In this document: in pieces, positions 16,409 through 25,383 of the stretch
Layout: each line of letters starts with the position of its first letter
How positions within the stretch are numbered: position 1 is the first letter of the stretch
DNA from: Defluviitaleaceae bacterium
Lineage (GTDB): Bacteria; Bacillota; Clostridia; Lachnospirales; WQUN01
Assembly: GCA_009786535.1 (NCBI GenBank)
Contig: WQRX01000008.1
Location: 63,208 to 106,446, forward strand
Reading direction: 5' to 3'
Length of the DNA stretch: 43,239 nt
Translations under genes and position numbers: made by a program
Notes under the pieces: generated by a model
The model's input: the letters and a program-made list of their open reading frames with translations, nothing else
Databases searched by the model: none
What the model was told of the DNA's origin: nothing

Positions 16409-19400
16409 TTAGTGTCTTAACTTTAGTACATTTCGCTTATCAAATTCAATTAAATATTCATCTGAAATTTCATCTTTTAGCCGAGGCCTAATACTCGTCC
16501 AGTCATCTTCTTTGCTAATTTTTATTTTTGAATCTAATAAGTTTGATGTAAACTCTCTTAATCCTTTAACAGACCAAAATTTTGATAACACGTCTTCAAT
16601 GTCTTTACACTTGAAAGATCCCATATGCAACGATATTTCTTTTAAGGTTTTTCGGTCAAAACATATATAATATATTAACTCTTTAACAAATTTCATGGCT
16701 TTAAATATGATAAATAGAAAAGAAAATGACACGAAACTTGTTATTAAAATCAAAACTATATTATCAAGTGTAACAAGTTCTGCGAAAAATCCGCTTTCAT
16801 TCATGGATGCAAGTGGTGCTTCTTGCACATTATTTTCGATTAATAGATCTACTCGTTCATTATCTTCTTCAGTTTCAATTGGCACTACATCCAAGTCAAC
16901 CATATTTTCAATTGAATCATTGTACTCTACATCATAATAATTAGTTACATAAATTTCTTCATATAATTGCTCGGAATAATCGCCATTTAAATTTGGTACT
17001 CTAATAATATCATTATCGTATTCGTAGTGATTATGTTCATCGTATCCTTCATAATGATCTACATTAATTTCATCAGCAATATATAAATTATTATCTTCTT
17101 CTGTCGGCATTTGAACAAAAACATCCTCCGTCCTCGAATCTAGCATTATACGAATTCTATCAAATTGTGTCCCGACAAAGTTAAAAGCGGATTGTATGTG
17201 GTGCGGATAAAGATATATGAACACAAATATTCCAGCACCTACAGATATAGAAAGAAACATTTTAATAAATCTTGAAATTGTAAACCAACGATACAGCCTT
17301 ATGATGCCGTCAACAATTGCTTCACTCAACATTACAAAAAAAACCACTATCAGTCTAGGCAGGCGTATTAAAGCGTCAATGCAATAACGAAATCCGTTTC
17401 GTAACATTTTCAAAATATAAAAGAGCAAACTTGTAGTTAAATCTATAATGATAAACACCAAGCGAAATTGAAAAAGAAATATTATAAGAGCTATACCGAG
17501 GGTATTTGGTATATCCGCTAAACTGCCTGAAATCCAAGGGGTCACCAAAAATAAACCGAAAAGTGATCTAAGGATCGATGGTATCCTATTAGAATTCAGT
17601 ATTATTCGTTGAATAAAATAACCTATCAAGAAAATAAGAATACCATTAAAAAAAGTAAAAACTAAAGATTGAAACCAGCCTTCTGTTTCGACTTCAAGTG
17701 CAAAATTTGTTGAAAATAAAGTTAATAATCCAACAGCAGCTGTCAATAGTAATAATATTATATCTATAACGGAGGCATAGAGATAACACTTAGCCTTGAA
17801 AATTTTTTTTGAAACCTTAAAGACGAATCTCATCATGCCGAAATTTTGTCGAAATCTATCAAAACGAAGACTGCCCATATACCGATATATACTGATTCTT
17901 AAGTTCAAAGGGCATTCGCTTAAGTAATAACATCGCCTTATTGCAGAACTACTTATCCAACTTATTTTTAGACTAAAAATCTTTTCAAGTATAAGATGGA
18001 TGTGTTCCTTGTCATATAATACGATTGATTCAACGAACTTTTCAATACAAATTAGATCTGTATCTTTATCGACGAATTTTTCAATATATGCACATAACCA
18101 TTCAGTAATGTTATGAAGTTGGATTTTATTTTTTTGAAATGCTTCAGTTAAAAACATCAGTGCGCGAATAGCTTCCATGCACTTCTTGTCGTGGATGTTT
18201 TTGAAATTTTTGCAATCAGATATTGCCTTTTTACAGTATTGAATAATATCGTTAACATCTCTTATCTCTGCTACTTCACAGTACAAAATCAAGGCATCGT
18301 ACAAACCAGTTCCAGATTTGATGTATTGCATATAGCCTTCTCTGAATAAATTTGATTCCTTTTTTCCTACAACTAAAAAATATTCGTAAAAACGTCTGTG
18401 AACAAATGTAATTTCTTGTGGATTATTTACATCGCCTCGCAAAATATATGATGACATCATTAAAGAAACAATTTCATCAAAATTATCAACGTTCAAATTC
18501 TCTTTCATCTCATCTTTTGATGCAACTAAACCTTTATTATTCTCAAATAAATAAAAAGACATTTTTGATGCGGCATCAAATATATCTTCTACTTTTACAG
18601 AAAACAGCGAAGGATCATCTAGCAATTTCTTTTTTACATCTATACAATCATCAAATCTATGTGATAAAAACGAATAAAACATTTCGGTCTGATTGCTAGG
18701 CAAATAATCATTTGCTTCAAAAAAAGCTGAAATGAGAGAAGCATGAAGAGGGTTTTTGGATAGATACACTAAGTCCTGACGACTTGAGAACATTTCCTTT
18801 TTTACTTTTTTTGCATTGGATTTTCCAAGTGATTTCGAATAAAACAAAGCTACTTTTTGCTCATTAAATGGTTTTATATATAGGATAGCTCTCGTTTTGT
18901 ATTCTTGCGTAGGACTGTTCGATTGCCTTGATGCTACTATCCCTCCTCCTTTATTTTCATGTTTCAAGAACTGATACAGAGACTCTGAAAGACTCTTTAA
19001 AAGAACCTCAAGTTCATCAGAATTTTTCGAGGCCATAACGGAGGGGATTTCATCAAATGAATCCAAAATAAAGAAAAACGCTCCAGCTTCTAACATTTTA
19101 TCGAAATAATCCTTAGTCATACGCTGAACATCGTGATCGCTGAAACTCAAGAGGGTTTCCTTTATAAAGTCTTTTATATTCGTGTTTTCGGGATTCCACT
19201 TTTTCATGTTAATATATATGGGGATTTTTCCAGTTGATGTTGATTCCTTCAGTAAATCCAATGAAAGTTTCCTCAGACTTACGCTTTTGCCTGAACCAGC
19301 TTCCCCTATTACTAAATAAATTCCTTCTTCGGTTTTAGCATCCTTCAACGCATTTATTAGATCTTTTGTTTCTCTCGTTGGCTTTCCATGACTGCGAGTT

Positions 19401-19999
19401 TCAACATCAGCTTCTAACGGAGTATAACTTCTCCTGATGTATTTAGCATCGTAGTCTGTTTTTTTTAAATGCTCTTCAAGGTGAATCAGCAGTGCATTTC
19501 GACCAGTTATGTAATCTTCTTCTTTATCAAGTTTAGAAGTTTCAATACCCATAACTGTTCTATCTGCTAAAAACAACATTGATATAAACCATAAAAAAAG
19601 TGATGATATAACTATAATCAAACCCACGAGATGAGACGAAGAAACCGCCTCAAGCAACGTATTAATAAAATTACTTGTATTTCCCACTTCTAATAAAACT
19701 GAGTCAACTACCAAATACACCCACTCATTAAAAAAAATATTTGTGACAAAAGTAGCTATCGGTATGATGATAGCTACAGCACTTAAAACGCCAAGTATTG
19801 AATTTTGCCTTTCAATAATTACTTGTGTTAAGCATATCAATAGAATAGATATGGCGAAAACTGTAGTAACGAAATATAAAATAGTATCATTAAGCAAAAC
19901 CGATGCAAATATAAAACTAATGAAAAGCAATAAAATGCTACCAATGAAAACCTTAGATTTACGTTGGCGCAAATTCCATCGTTTTGTCTTTGAGCGCAT
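16409..19999 (-). CDS. membrane-anchored NACHT (STAND) NTPase
   Basis: This 1196-residue protein has four predicted membrane helices at about 17-37, 41-63, 67-90 and 122-145, then a NACHT core: Walker A GEAGSGKS at 232-239, Walker B FFFILDSFDE at 308-317, and the arginine-containing VASRQSN at 355-361. A helical region follows. A second membrane part (roughly 735-935) has several helices, then a very acidic, Tyr/Asp/Asn-rich segment, a further helix (IVLILITSFVSFSFLFIIF) and a 110-residue cytoplasmic tail. NACHT NTPases switch by nucleotide binding and oligomerise; bacterial members include anti-phage proteins. GGGAGG precedes the ATG. The gene is markedly AT-rich and follows an XRE gene by 32 bases. 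Defence function is inference. Confidence 0.88.
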   Translation of the reverse strand: MRSKTKRWNLRQRKSKVFIGSILLLFISFIFASVLLNDTILYFVTTVFAISILLICLTQVIIERQNSILGVLSAVAIIIPIATFVTNIFFNEWVYLVVDSVLLEVGNTSNFINTLLEAVSSSHLVGLIIVISSLFLWFISMLFLADRTVMGIETSKLDKEEDYITGRNALLIHLEEHLKKTDYDAKYIRRSYTPLEADVETRSHGKPTRETKDLINALKDAKTEEGIYLVIGEAGSGKSVSLRKLSLDLLKESTSTGKIPIYINMKKWNPENTNIKDFIKETLLSFSDHDVQRMTKDYFDKMLEAGAFFFILDSFDEIPSVMASKNSDELEVLLKSLSESLYQFLKHENKGGGIVASRQSNSPTQEYKTRAILYIKPFNEQKVALFYSKSLGKSNAKKVKKEMFSSRQDLVYLSKNPLHASLISAFFEANDYLPSNQTEMFYSFLSHRFDDCIDVKKKLLDDPSLFSVKVEDIFDAASKMSFYLFENNKGLVASKDEMKENLNVDNFDEIVSLMMSSYILRGDVNNPQEITFVHRRFYEYFLVVGKKESNLFREGYMQYIKSGTGLYDALILYCEVAEIRDVNDIIQYCKKAISDCKNFKNIHDKKCMEAIRALMFLTEAFQKNKIQLHNITEWLCAYIEKFVDKDTDLICIEKFVESIVLYDKEHIHLILEKIFSLKISWISSSAIRRCYYLSECPLNLRISIYRYMGSLRFDRFRQNFGMMRFVFKVSKKIFKAKCYLYASVIDIILLLLTAAVGLLTLFSTNFALEVETEGWFQSLVFTFFNGILIFLIGYFIQRIILNSNRIPSILRSLFGLFLVTPWISGSLADIPNTLGIALIIFLFQFRLVFIIIDLTTSLLFYILKMLRNGFRYCIDALIRLPRLIVVFFVMLSEAIVDGIIRLYRWFTISRFIKMFLSISVGAGIFVFIYLYPHHIQSAFNFVGTQFDRIRIMLDSRTEDVFVQMPTEEDNNLYIADEINVDHYEGYDEHNHYEYDNDIIRVPNLNGDYSEQLYEEIYVTNYYDVEYNDSIENMVDLDVVPIETEEDNERVDLLIENNVQEAPLASMNESGFFAELVTLDNIVLILITSFVSFSFLFIIFKAMKFVKELIYYICFDRKTLKEISLHMGSFKCKDIEDVLSKFWSVKGLREFTSNLLDSKIKISKEDDWTSIRPRLKDEISDEYLIEFDKRNVLKLRH

Positions 20000-20031
20000 A
20001 CCGCACCTCCCAGTTGGTGGCAGAAATTATG

Positions 20032-20313
20032 CTATATAATCTCTTGCAAAAAGTCACTGTTAAACAATTCAAAACTTTCCAACAATTTTAACGAATCATC
20101 ATTTTGCATAAATACCAGAACCATTGCTAAATAAACATACCATTGCAACTTCCGATTCCGTGATTCAATGGCAACCACAGTAGACCGAGCCAAACCAGTT
20201 TTTTTGGCAAGCTGATTCTGCGTAACCTTGGCGGCGGAACGAAGCGTTGGCAGATACTCCACCATTCTATCCGTATATTGGGCTTGCATTGCCTTGCGTT
20301 TTTCTTTGTCCAT
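20032..20313 (-). CDS. XRE-family regulator paired with the NACHT gene
   Basis: This 93-residue protein has a basic N-terminal extension (MDKEKRKAMQAQYTDRMVEY), then a helix-turn-helix (LRSAAKVTQNQLAKKTGLAR followed by STVVAIESRNRKLQW) and a hydrophobic C-terminal helix region (VYLAMVLVFMQNDDSLKLLESF), typical of compact XRE repressors that dimerise through the C-terminus. AAGGAGGG lies eight bases before the ATG. It is first in a two-gene operon with the NACHT NTPase and probably represses it. A TTGAAA/TATATT pair with 17-base spacing lies at 20330-20358 but so close to the ribosome site that it would leave almost no leader, so I do not rely on it. Confidence 0.85.
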   Translation of the reverse strand: MDKEKRKAMQAQYTDRMVEYLPTLRSAAKVTQNQLAKKTGLARSTVVAIESRNRKLQWYVYLAMVLVFMQNDDSLKLLESFELFNSDFLQEII

Positions 20314-20529
20314 CGACAGACCCTCCTTAAATATAACACAGCTTGGTCACACTTTCAATCCCAAATGTTCCATTTTGCGACCATAAAGGTATGATTTCCC
20401 GAATCCGCTCGAAGTATACAGGTTACAGAAAAACCCGTTAAAAATCCTGTGGACAAATTTTATATTTCAAACCCTGTGCATACCATGTAGGACACAGGGC
20501 TTTTTCATGCCCACAAGGAAGTTTTGTCC

Positions 20530-20836
20530 ATGTCATACCGAGCCGTCCACACGCTGGATGAATTACAAACCTACCTATCCGACGCGCCCCATGTTGCCTT
20601 CGACTTCGAAACTGCGCCGAATGCGAAATACAGAAAAGAAGATAAAGTCGCACTGGATGCACACAAGAGCCACATCGTGGGAATCAGCTTTTCCGTGGTC
20701 GAGGGTGATGCCGTATATTTGCCGCTGGCGCACACGGTTGGTGAAAACGCATCCGACCCGGAATCCATATGGAACTGGCTGGACTTGTTCTTTGCTGACC
20801 CAAACGTGGTGAAGATTGCCCACAACCTCGCCTTGG
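20530..20836 (+). pseudogene. N-terminal fragment of phage-type DNA polymerase I (3'-5' exonuclease domain)
   Basis: From an ATG at 20530 with AAGGAAG upstream, about 100 residues match the DEDD 3'-5' exonuclease domain of A-family polymerases: HTLDELQTYL, exo I motif VAFDFETAP, IVGISFSVVEGDAVYLPLAH and the start of exo II, KIAHNLAL. The homology stops at a junction near 20836, where the sequence becomes the antisense strand of a beta-lactamase-like gene. The rest of the exonuclease and the whole polymerase domain (about 500 residues) are missing. It is a recombination remnant of a phage or conjugative element. Confidence 0.75.
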
Positions 20837-21078
20837 TCAATTAACTTGCATATAGCAACGGCTGTGAATAGTTTCGTACCAGAAGCGGTAGCAAATGCTG
20901 TATCCCTGTTGTTTAGGAGTTTCTCCGCCCTGTTCCTATAACCTTGCACTTTTTCAAATTGGATTCCATTGTTATCGACCATTGATATAATCCCCGAAAA
21001 TTTCTCCGCACGTTCCCAACTTGTAAATACATTTTCTAGCGTAATCATAATATCGTTTTCAAACGCTTTAATCGCCAT
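20837..21078 (-). pseudogene. N-terminal fragment of beta-lactamase-family serine hydrolase
   Basis: From the ATG at 21078 (GGAGG seven bases before it) about 80 residues read ENVFTSWERAEKFSGIIS, then GYRNRAEKLLNNRDT and ASGTKLFTAVAICKLIDQGE. This is the start of class C beta-lactamase-like serine hydrolases, including the SGTK (SxxK) motif with the nucleophilic serine. The frame continues past the junction only as the reverse strand of the polymerase fragment. The YxN and later motifs are absent, so the product cannot be active. A small hairpin with GTACCAC / GTGGTAC arms (about 21110-21133) lies upstream. Confidence 0.75.
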
Positions 21079-21485
21079 TTCAAAACCTCCGAATATACAA
21101 ATTTTCCGCACGTACCACTTTTGCGTGGTACATAGTATGAACGGTGGGTTGTGATACACCCGGCGTTCCGCGACTGCGGTCAACTTATACGTTTTCCTGC
21201 ATTCATCATAGAAATCGTCATACCATAAAATGTAACCATACTTTCTAAAAATCTAAGTTTAACAAATCTTTCTACGCCAAACACGACCAAACTACTGACC
21301 GTGAGGTTCGGTAGTGCCTATTCCGTAGGGGTTCAGTAGACACATAGCGGCTTAAAAAACCGAAGCTGCCTGCATGGGCTACTTCGGTTTTTGGGGATGG
21401 GGATTTCCCCCAACAAGCGACTTTGGACCTTTGGGTTCAGAAGCCATTGATTGCCAATGCTGTCTGATTAACAGCACTATTGCAC
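21079..21485. other. non-coding stretch between fragment and peptide gene
   Basis: This stretch contains the hairpin near 21110-21133 and the terminator at 21355-21392. No other gene or RNA could be recognised in the remaining sequence. Confidence 0.5.
21355..21392 (-). terminator. terminator of the regulator-peptide operon
   Basis: An 11-bp outer stem (AAAAACCGAAG at 21355-21365 with CTTCGGTTTTT at 21382-21392) and a small GCC/GGC inner pairing end with T residues on the minus strand. It lies about 95 bases after the peptide stop codon. Confidence 0.8.
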
Positions 21486-21623
21486 TTATTCCTCAACTGA
21501 GAAATAAAGCACTTGTTCCATGATTGGCTCTGCTACTGCACCGCTACCGCCACCAACCACATTTGTGCTAACGCCGACAACAAGCACTAACGCCAATATA
21601 ATTCCGACAACTGCCTTCTTCAT
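21486..21623 (-). CDS. exported signalling propeptide candidate
   Basis: This encodes 45 residues. MKKAVVGIILALVLVVGVS is a positively charged start and hydrophobic export segment. The remainder contains a flexible GGGSGAV stretch and ends in MEQVLYFSVEE. Its ATG overlaps the stop of the TPR regulator (sequence ATGA), and the regulator's last codons GAAGGAGGT form its ribosome site at seven-base spacing, so translation is coupled. In RRNPP systems (Rap/Phr, PlcR/PapR, NprR/NprX) a short exported propeptide gene follows the regulator, and its processed C-terminal part is imported to bind the TPR domain. Size, location and composition fit this plan; the mature peptide is probably within the last ten residues. 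Confidence 0.7.
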   Translation of the reverse strand: MKKAVVGIILALVLVVGVSTNVVGGGSGAVAEPIMEQVLYFSVEE

Positions 21624-22918
21624 AGTACACCTCCTTCATACATGCTTTTATACAGGTTACGGGCGAGGTCAACCATTTTTAATCGCTTACCATTGTAACC
21701 CTTGCCCTTTTTGCTGTAGTATGCTGCCAAGCTTTCACAATAATCTAAAGCAACGATGAAATTTCGCGTTTTCAAAAAATATGGGATGGCTACGTCCTCT
21801 ACGTATGCCCTTGAATCTATTTGATTTAATGATAATAAATGTGACAAGGCCATAAATAATGATTGATACAAATCGCTGCCCGTGGCTCGTTCAATTCCCG
21901 TTTTCAGCATGGGCGCGCAGGAAGTAGCACGATTCATTGCTACTAAGCAACGTGCTTTTTGGTATAGGATTTCCAATGAATAATCAGTATCTTGGTCAAT
22001 ATAAGCTTCCGCTTCATTCAAATAATCTAATGCTTTGAGATATTTTTCAGCTTTAAAATATAAGTAGCCATAATTAATCAGCACCATGCCGATGCTCGTT
22101 TTGTCTTCACCCCTTGCAACCGATTTGTAGCACTTGTCTAACAATGTTTTTGCAGTTTGCAAACAGTTGGTTCGTATAAAATTTGTTGCAAGCAAATTTT
22201 CAATATGAAACATAGACGGCGTATCTTCTTCAGACGAAAACAGCTCACGGGCTTTTTCTAAAAAAGTTATGGAGCGTGAATACAAGCCATTTTTGTAATG
22301 ACAATGGGCAATGTTGTAATAAAGCGACAAGCTTTCCTTTAACCCTCGCCGGGTCAAATCAAAGGCCTTCATATAAAAATCCAAGGCTTCTTTGTGCCGT
22401 GCAAATTTATTTTCAAAAGTACCTTTATTATAATAGAAGTGATACCGCTGTATGTCCGTTAATGAATCAATTTTGGGTTCAATACTTGCCAATATTTTTT
22501 TTGCGGGTTCGATTTCATTAAGCCCTAATAACAACCTGCATTCAAACAGGGCATAAATCAAGTTAAGTTCTTTTTCCGATGGCAAGCATGTTATCGCAGA
22601 CAAGTCATCGCGTATGGCACTTGCCTTGGGTAGGTTGCGTTTGCTAATCACGTCGTACCATTCATGCAACTTTTCCAAGAAAGATTCCTGCTCGCCTTCA
22701 AGCAAGGGAATATTTTCTGCCCCCAAGGCTTTTTTTATTTCCCAAAGCAAATCGTCAGAACAGGTTAGATTGCCATTCTCAATTTTGCTTATGGTTGGCG
22801 AATCAGAAGATGCCACACTAGCGAGTTCATCTTGCGTAACCCCACGCGCAATGCGCATTTCCTTGATTTTCACGCCTAATGCGACTGTATTGTGTCTGTT
22901 AATAAGTATCACCCACAT
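21620..22918 (-). CDS. RRNPP-type TPR transcription regulator
   Basis: This 432-residue protein has an N-terminal XRE helix-turn-helix (GVKIKEMRIARGVTQDELAS, then SPTISKIENGN). About 350 residues of helical pairs follow with TPR character, for example ALFECRLLLGLNEIEPAKKI, NKGTFENKFARHKEALDFYM and LYYNIAHCHYKNGLYSRSIT. That layout is typical of PlcR/Rgg/NprR-like peptide-sensing regulators. The ATG at 22918 with AGGA nine bases upstream gives the best start; upstream in-frame ATGs lack a ribosome site. The overlapping downstream peptide gene is the likely cognate signal. The divergent cluster starting at 23459 is the most obvious target. DNA binding is well supported; peptide sensing is inferred. 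Confidence 0.85.
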   Translation of the reverse strand: MWVILINRHNTVALGVKIKEMRIARGVTQDELASVASSDSPTISKIENGNLTCSDDLLWEIKKALGAENIPLLEGEQESFLEKLHEWYDVISKRNLPKASAIRDDLSAITCLPSEKELNLIYALFECRLLLGLNEIEPAKKILASIEPKIDSLTDIQRYHFYYNKGTFENKFARHKEALDFYMKAFDLTRRGLKESLSLYYNIAHCHYKNGLYSRSITFLEKARELFSSEEDTPSMFHIENLLATNFIRTNCLQTAKTLLDKCYKSVARGEDKTSIGMVLINYGYLYFKAEKYLKALDYLNEAEAYIDQDTDYSLEILYQKARCLVAMNRATSCAPMLKTGIERATGSDLYQSLFMALSHLLSLNQIDSRAYVEDVAIPYFLKTRNFIVALDYCESLAAYYSKKGKGYNGKRLKMVDLARNLYKSMYEGGVL

Positions 22919-23458
22919 AATTATTTTTCCTATTTCACATCCTAAGCCATTTTCCACGAAAGTGCAAGGGTTTATTATTGCTAACAAATTTCCAAATTTG
23001 CATTTTACTTTATAAATTTAATGATTGTGAAATATTTGCTAATGATTTGTCAATGGGTTGCCGATAAATTAATAAGGATAATTTTGACATTATAATCATT
23101 GCTGTATTTTCAACTGATGGAAAGTTTGCAACCTTGCCTTTCATAGAGATATGCACGACAATATACATTATTGATATTAAACAATGGAAAAATGAAATAT
23201 TCTCTTTTTTGTTCCGATTGTTGGAGTACGCCCACTACTGTGGTTGGGTCAGTATGTGCAACTAAAGTAAATGAATTAACTTTTTTACGCCATAACGATT
23301 CCATTGTGGAATTGTATATATGTTTTTTTACAAATTGGGTGGGGAGGAGTGCGTATGCAAGTACATGAGTGAGTCGAGCATCAAGCAATTTACATCAAAA
23401 AGCAGTTAAGAACTACGACAATTTAGTAACAAACCCAACAATCTGAGGAGGATTCACC
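22919..23458. other. divergent regulatory region
   Basis: These 540 bases without a convincing gene lie between the TPR regulator and the secreted repeat protein. They contain a TTGACA near 23081 and several A/T-rich tracts and short dyads, but I could not fix the promoters. Its length is enough for promoters, operators and a leader on both sides. Confidence 0.5.
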
Positions 23459-25342
23459 ATGAAAAGTAAAAAGTATTTCGCGCTGTTTTTAGCTATCTTA
23501 ATGGCGATTGCATCCATTCCCTTTACTGCGATGCAAGCCACAGCGCAAGAAGTCGAACCGTTCCGCGCACCCAGAGTAGCATTAAATGTGATTAAAATAA
23601 CAAGCGTTGATGCGCTGCCCGAAGTGCCAACAGATGAAATTTTTGACGTTACAGTCATATTTCGTAGCGTTTTAGCACCCAATGGTGAGCCTTTCACTAT
23701 TACGGCTACTGGCGGTGCAGAAATTTTAATCAATAACCCGTCTGATGTTACTGCCATGATGGGGGCAAACCCCGGCACGATAAGAGATATCACTAACCAA
23801 GATGGCGTTGTGCGGTTTATGACCAGTACCCCCGGACTTCCTACGCAAGAAAATATTGTAACATTCCAAGTTCGTGCGCCTAGCACCGCAGGAGATTTTG
23901 CAATTTCAACAAAGATTGGGCTTGATAACACACCGCAGCAACCGGGTATAAATTTTGTTGCACGGTCAATGATTGCCGCGCCACAATTTTATGCCGAATC
24001 ATCACATGATGTTGTTATTGGCAATGAACCCTTCGATATTTTTGGTAATACCAACACAGAAAATCCACTTGGATTAAACATGATTATCCTCACAGTTATG
24101 CGCCCGGGTGCAATTACGCCTGCAATTGAGAGAGTTTTTCCAACAAATTTCGACGGTAGCTTCCAATATGCGGGTCTCATCTTCCCAAGTAATGCGGTTG
24201 AAGGTATGTATATTGTCACAGTCGTGTGGATGGATTTTGCCACATTCGCAGAAAACGGTAGAGTTGAATTTGAAATTGAGTTCAAATTACCGCCTTTTGA
24301 GGTATGGCCGTCAATTGATGTTGTGTACAATGACACGCCATTCGATATATTGGGGAGTGTTGGCTCTGCGCCAACTGACATTATGAATGTTGTTGTGTTT
24401 TCTGTAAGGCACAAAGTAACCAATGCCGAAGCATTTGGTCAAATGGCATTTGTTAATCCCGATGGTAGCTTCATTACGCCCGGAATTGTTTTTCCTGCCA
24501 ATGCTGAGGAAGGCATGTATCTTATCGAAGCAACATGGATGAATTTAAACACATTTGAAGAATACAGGGCAATTACAAATGTGGTCGAGTTTAGAAGAAG
24601 TGCGCCTGCTTCGATAACGGTTAATACAAGTGTCAATATTGTAATAACTGAAGAAATGTTTTCAATCTTTGGTGTAGCCAGTCCTTACAATGACCACACA
24701 ATTCGTTTTAGTGTTACACATGAAGCGACAGGCGAAGTTATTTTCACCTACAATTATCCTATGTCAAGCACTAATTTCAATTGGTCGTTTGGTTTTAGCC
24801 CCATTCGTCCCGATGGAATATATTTAATATCAGTTGTGCTTGTTAATAACGCGGGTGACGATATTGCATCTGCTCAAACAACCGTTGAACTTCGCAATCC
24901 CCCACAAGCAAACAATATACCTGACAGGGTAAGGCTTGATGCCAATTTAACTGGTGTAACATTCATTACCAGTTACCCTGCACCGTTTAGAAATATATTC
25001 CGCGCTGGGCAAAATACTCCAATCACTATTAGTGGCGTTGCAACATTCAACGGACAACCTGTAGAGGGCGCACAAATAAGAGTAGGGTTATGGTATTGGG
25101 CATGGAATATTCCTCAAAATCGTCATAGGTATGAGATTGTAACAACCGATGCAAATGGGCGTTTTTCACAAGTAATTAGAGTACCCAATGGACTAGCGTT
25201 AAGTGAACGGCGTTATATACATTGGGTGCCAAGCGCATCTTCAATACACATTTTAGAAGAAGCATTAATTTATGCCGAAGCGGTAAACAATCTTAGTGCC
25301 TTTGATGAAAGAGAATTATTTGTTTTAGCTGGCATAAGATAG
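23459..25342 (+). CDS. secreted protein with Ig-like repeats
   Basis: This 627-residue protein has a signal peptide (MKSKKYFALFLAILMAIASI...ATAQ). An N-terminal domain (about 40-160) resembles a cohesin-like beta sandwich in pattern (DEIFDVTVIFRSV, ATGGAEILINNPSD). Then come at least two repeats of about 95 residues with the plan VxxNDxPFDIxG...NPDGSFxxxGIVFPANAEEGMYL, and a third, more divergent copy. The last 140 residues form another beta domain (PITISGVATFNGQPVEGAQI ... YIHWVPSASSIHIL). There is no sortase motif or anchor, so it is probably released or held non-covalently. GAGGAGG precedes the ATG. It is the first gene of the cluster divergent from the peptide-sensing regulator. Its role is unknown. 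Confidence 0.85.
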   Translation: MKSKKYFALFLAILMAIASIPFTAMQATAQEVEPFRAPRVALNVIKITSVDALPEVPTDEIFDVTVIFRSVLAPNGEPFTITATGGAEILINNPSDVTAMMGANPGTIRDITNQDGVVRFMTSTPGLPTQENIVTFQVRAPSTAGDFAISTKIGLDNTPQQPGINFVARSMIAAPQFYAESSHDVVIGNEPFDIFGNTNTENPLGLNMIILTVMRPGAITPAIERVFPTNFDGSFQYAGLIFPSNAVEGMYIVTVVWMDFATFAENGRVEFEIEFKLPPFEVWPSIDVVYNDTPFDILGSVGSAPTDIMNVVVFSVRHKVTNAEAFGQMAFVNPDGSFITPGIVFPANAEEGMYLIEATWMNLNTFEEYRAITNVVEFRRSAPASITVNTSVNIVITEEMFSIFGVASPYNDHTIRFSVTHEATGEVIFTYNYPMSSTNFNWSFGFSPIRPDGIYLISVVLVNNAGDDIASAQTTVELRNPPQANNIPDRVRLDANLTGVTFITSYPAPFRNIFRAGQNTPITISGVATFNGQPVEGAQIRVGLWYWAWNIPQNRHRYEIVTTDANGRFSQVIRVPNGLALSERRYIHWVPSASSIHILEEALIYAEAVNNLSAFDERELFVLAGIR

Positions 25343-25383
25343 CACGATTAACAATTTCACAAATTTTGAAGGAGTTGACAAAA

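Noticed and set aside
20575..21183. 202-codon minus-strand frame as a full beta-lactamase-like gene
   Set aside because: Only about 80 residues are family-like; the rest is the reverse strand of the polymerase fragment.
23110..23388. Small frames in the divergent region (minus 92 and plus 65 codons)
   Set aside because: They have no ribosome sites and low-complexity content in an A/T-rich regulatory region.
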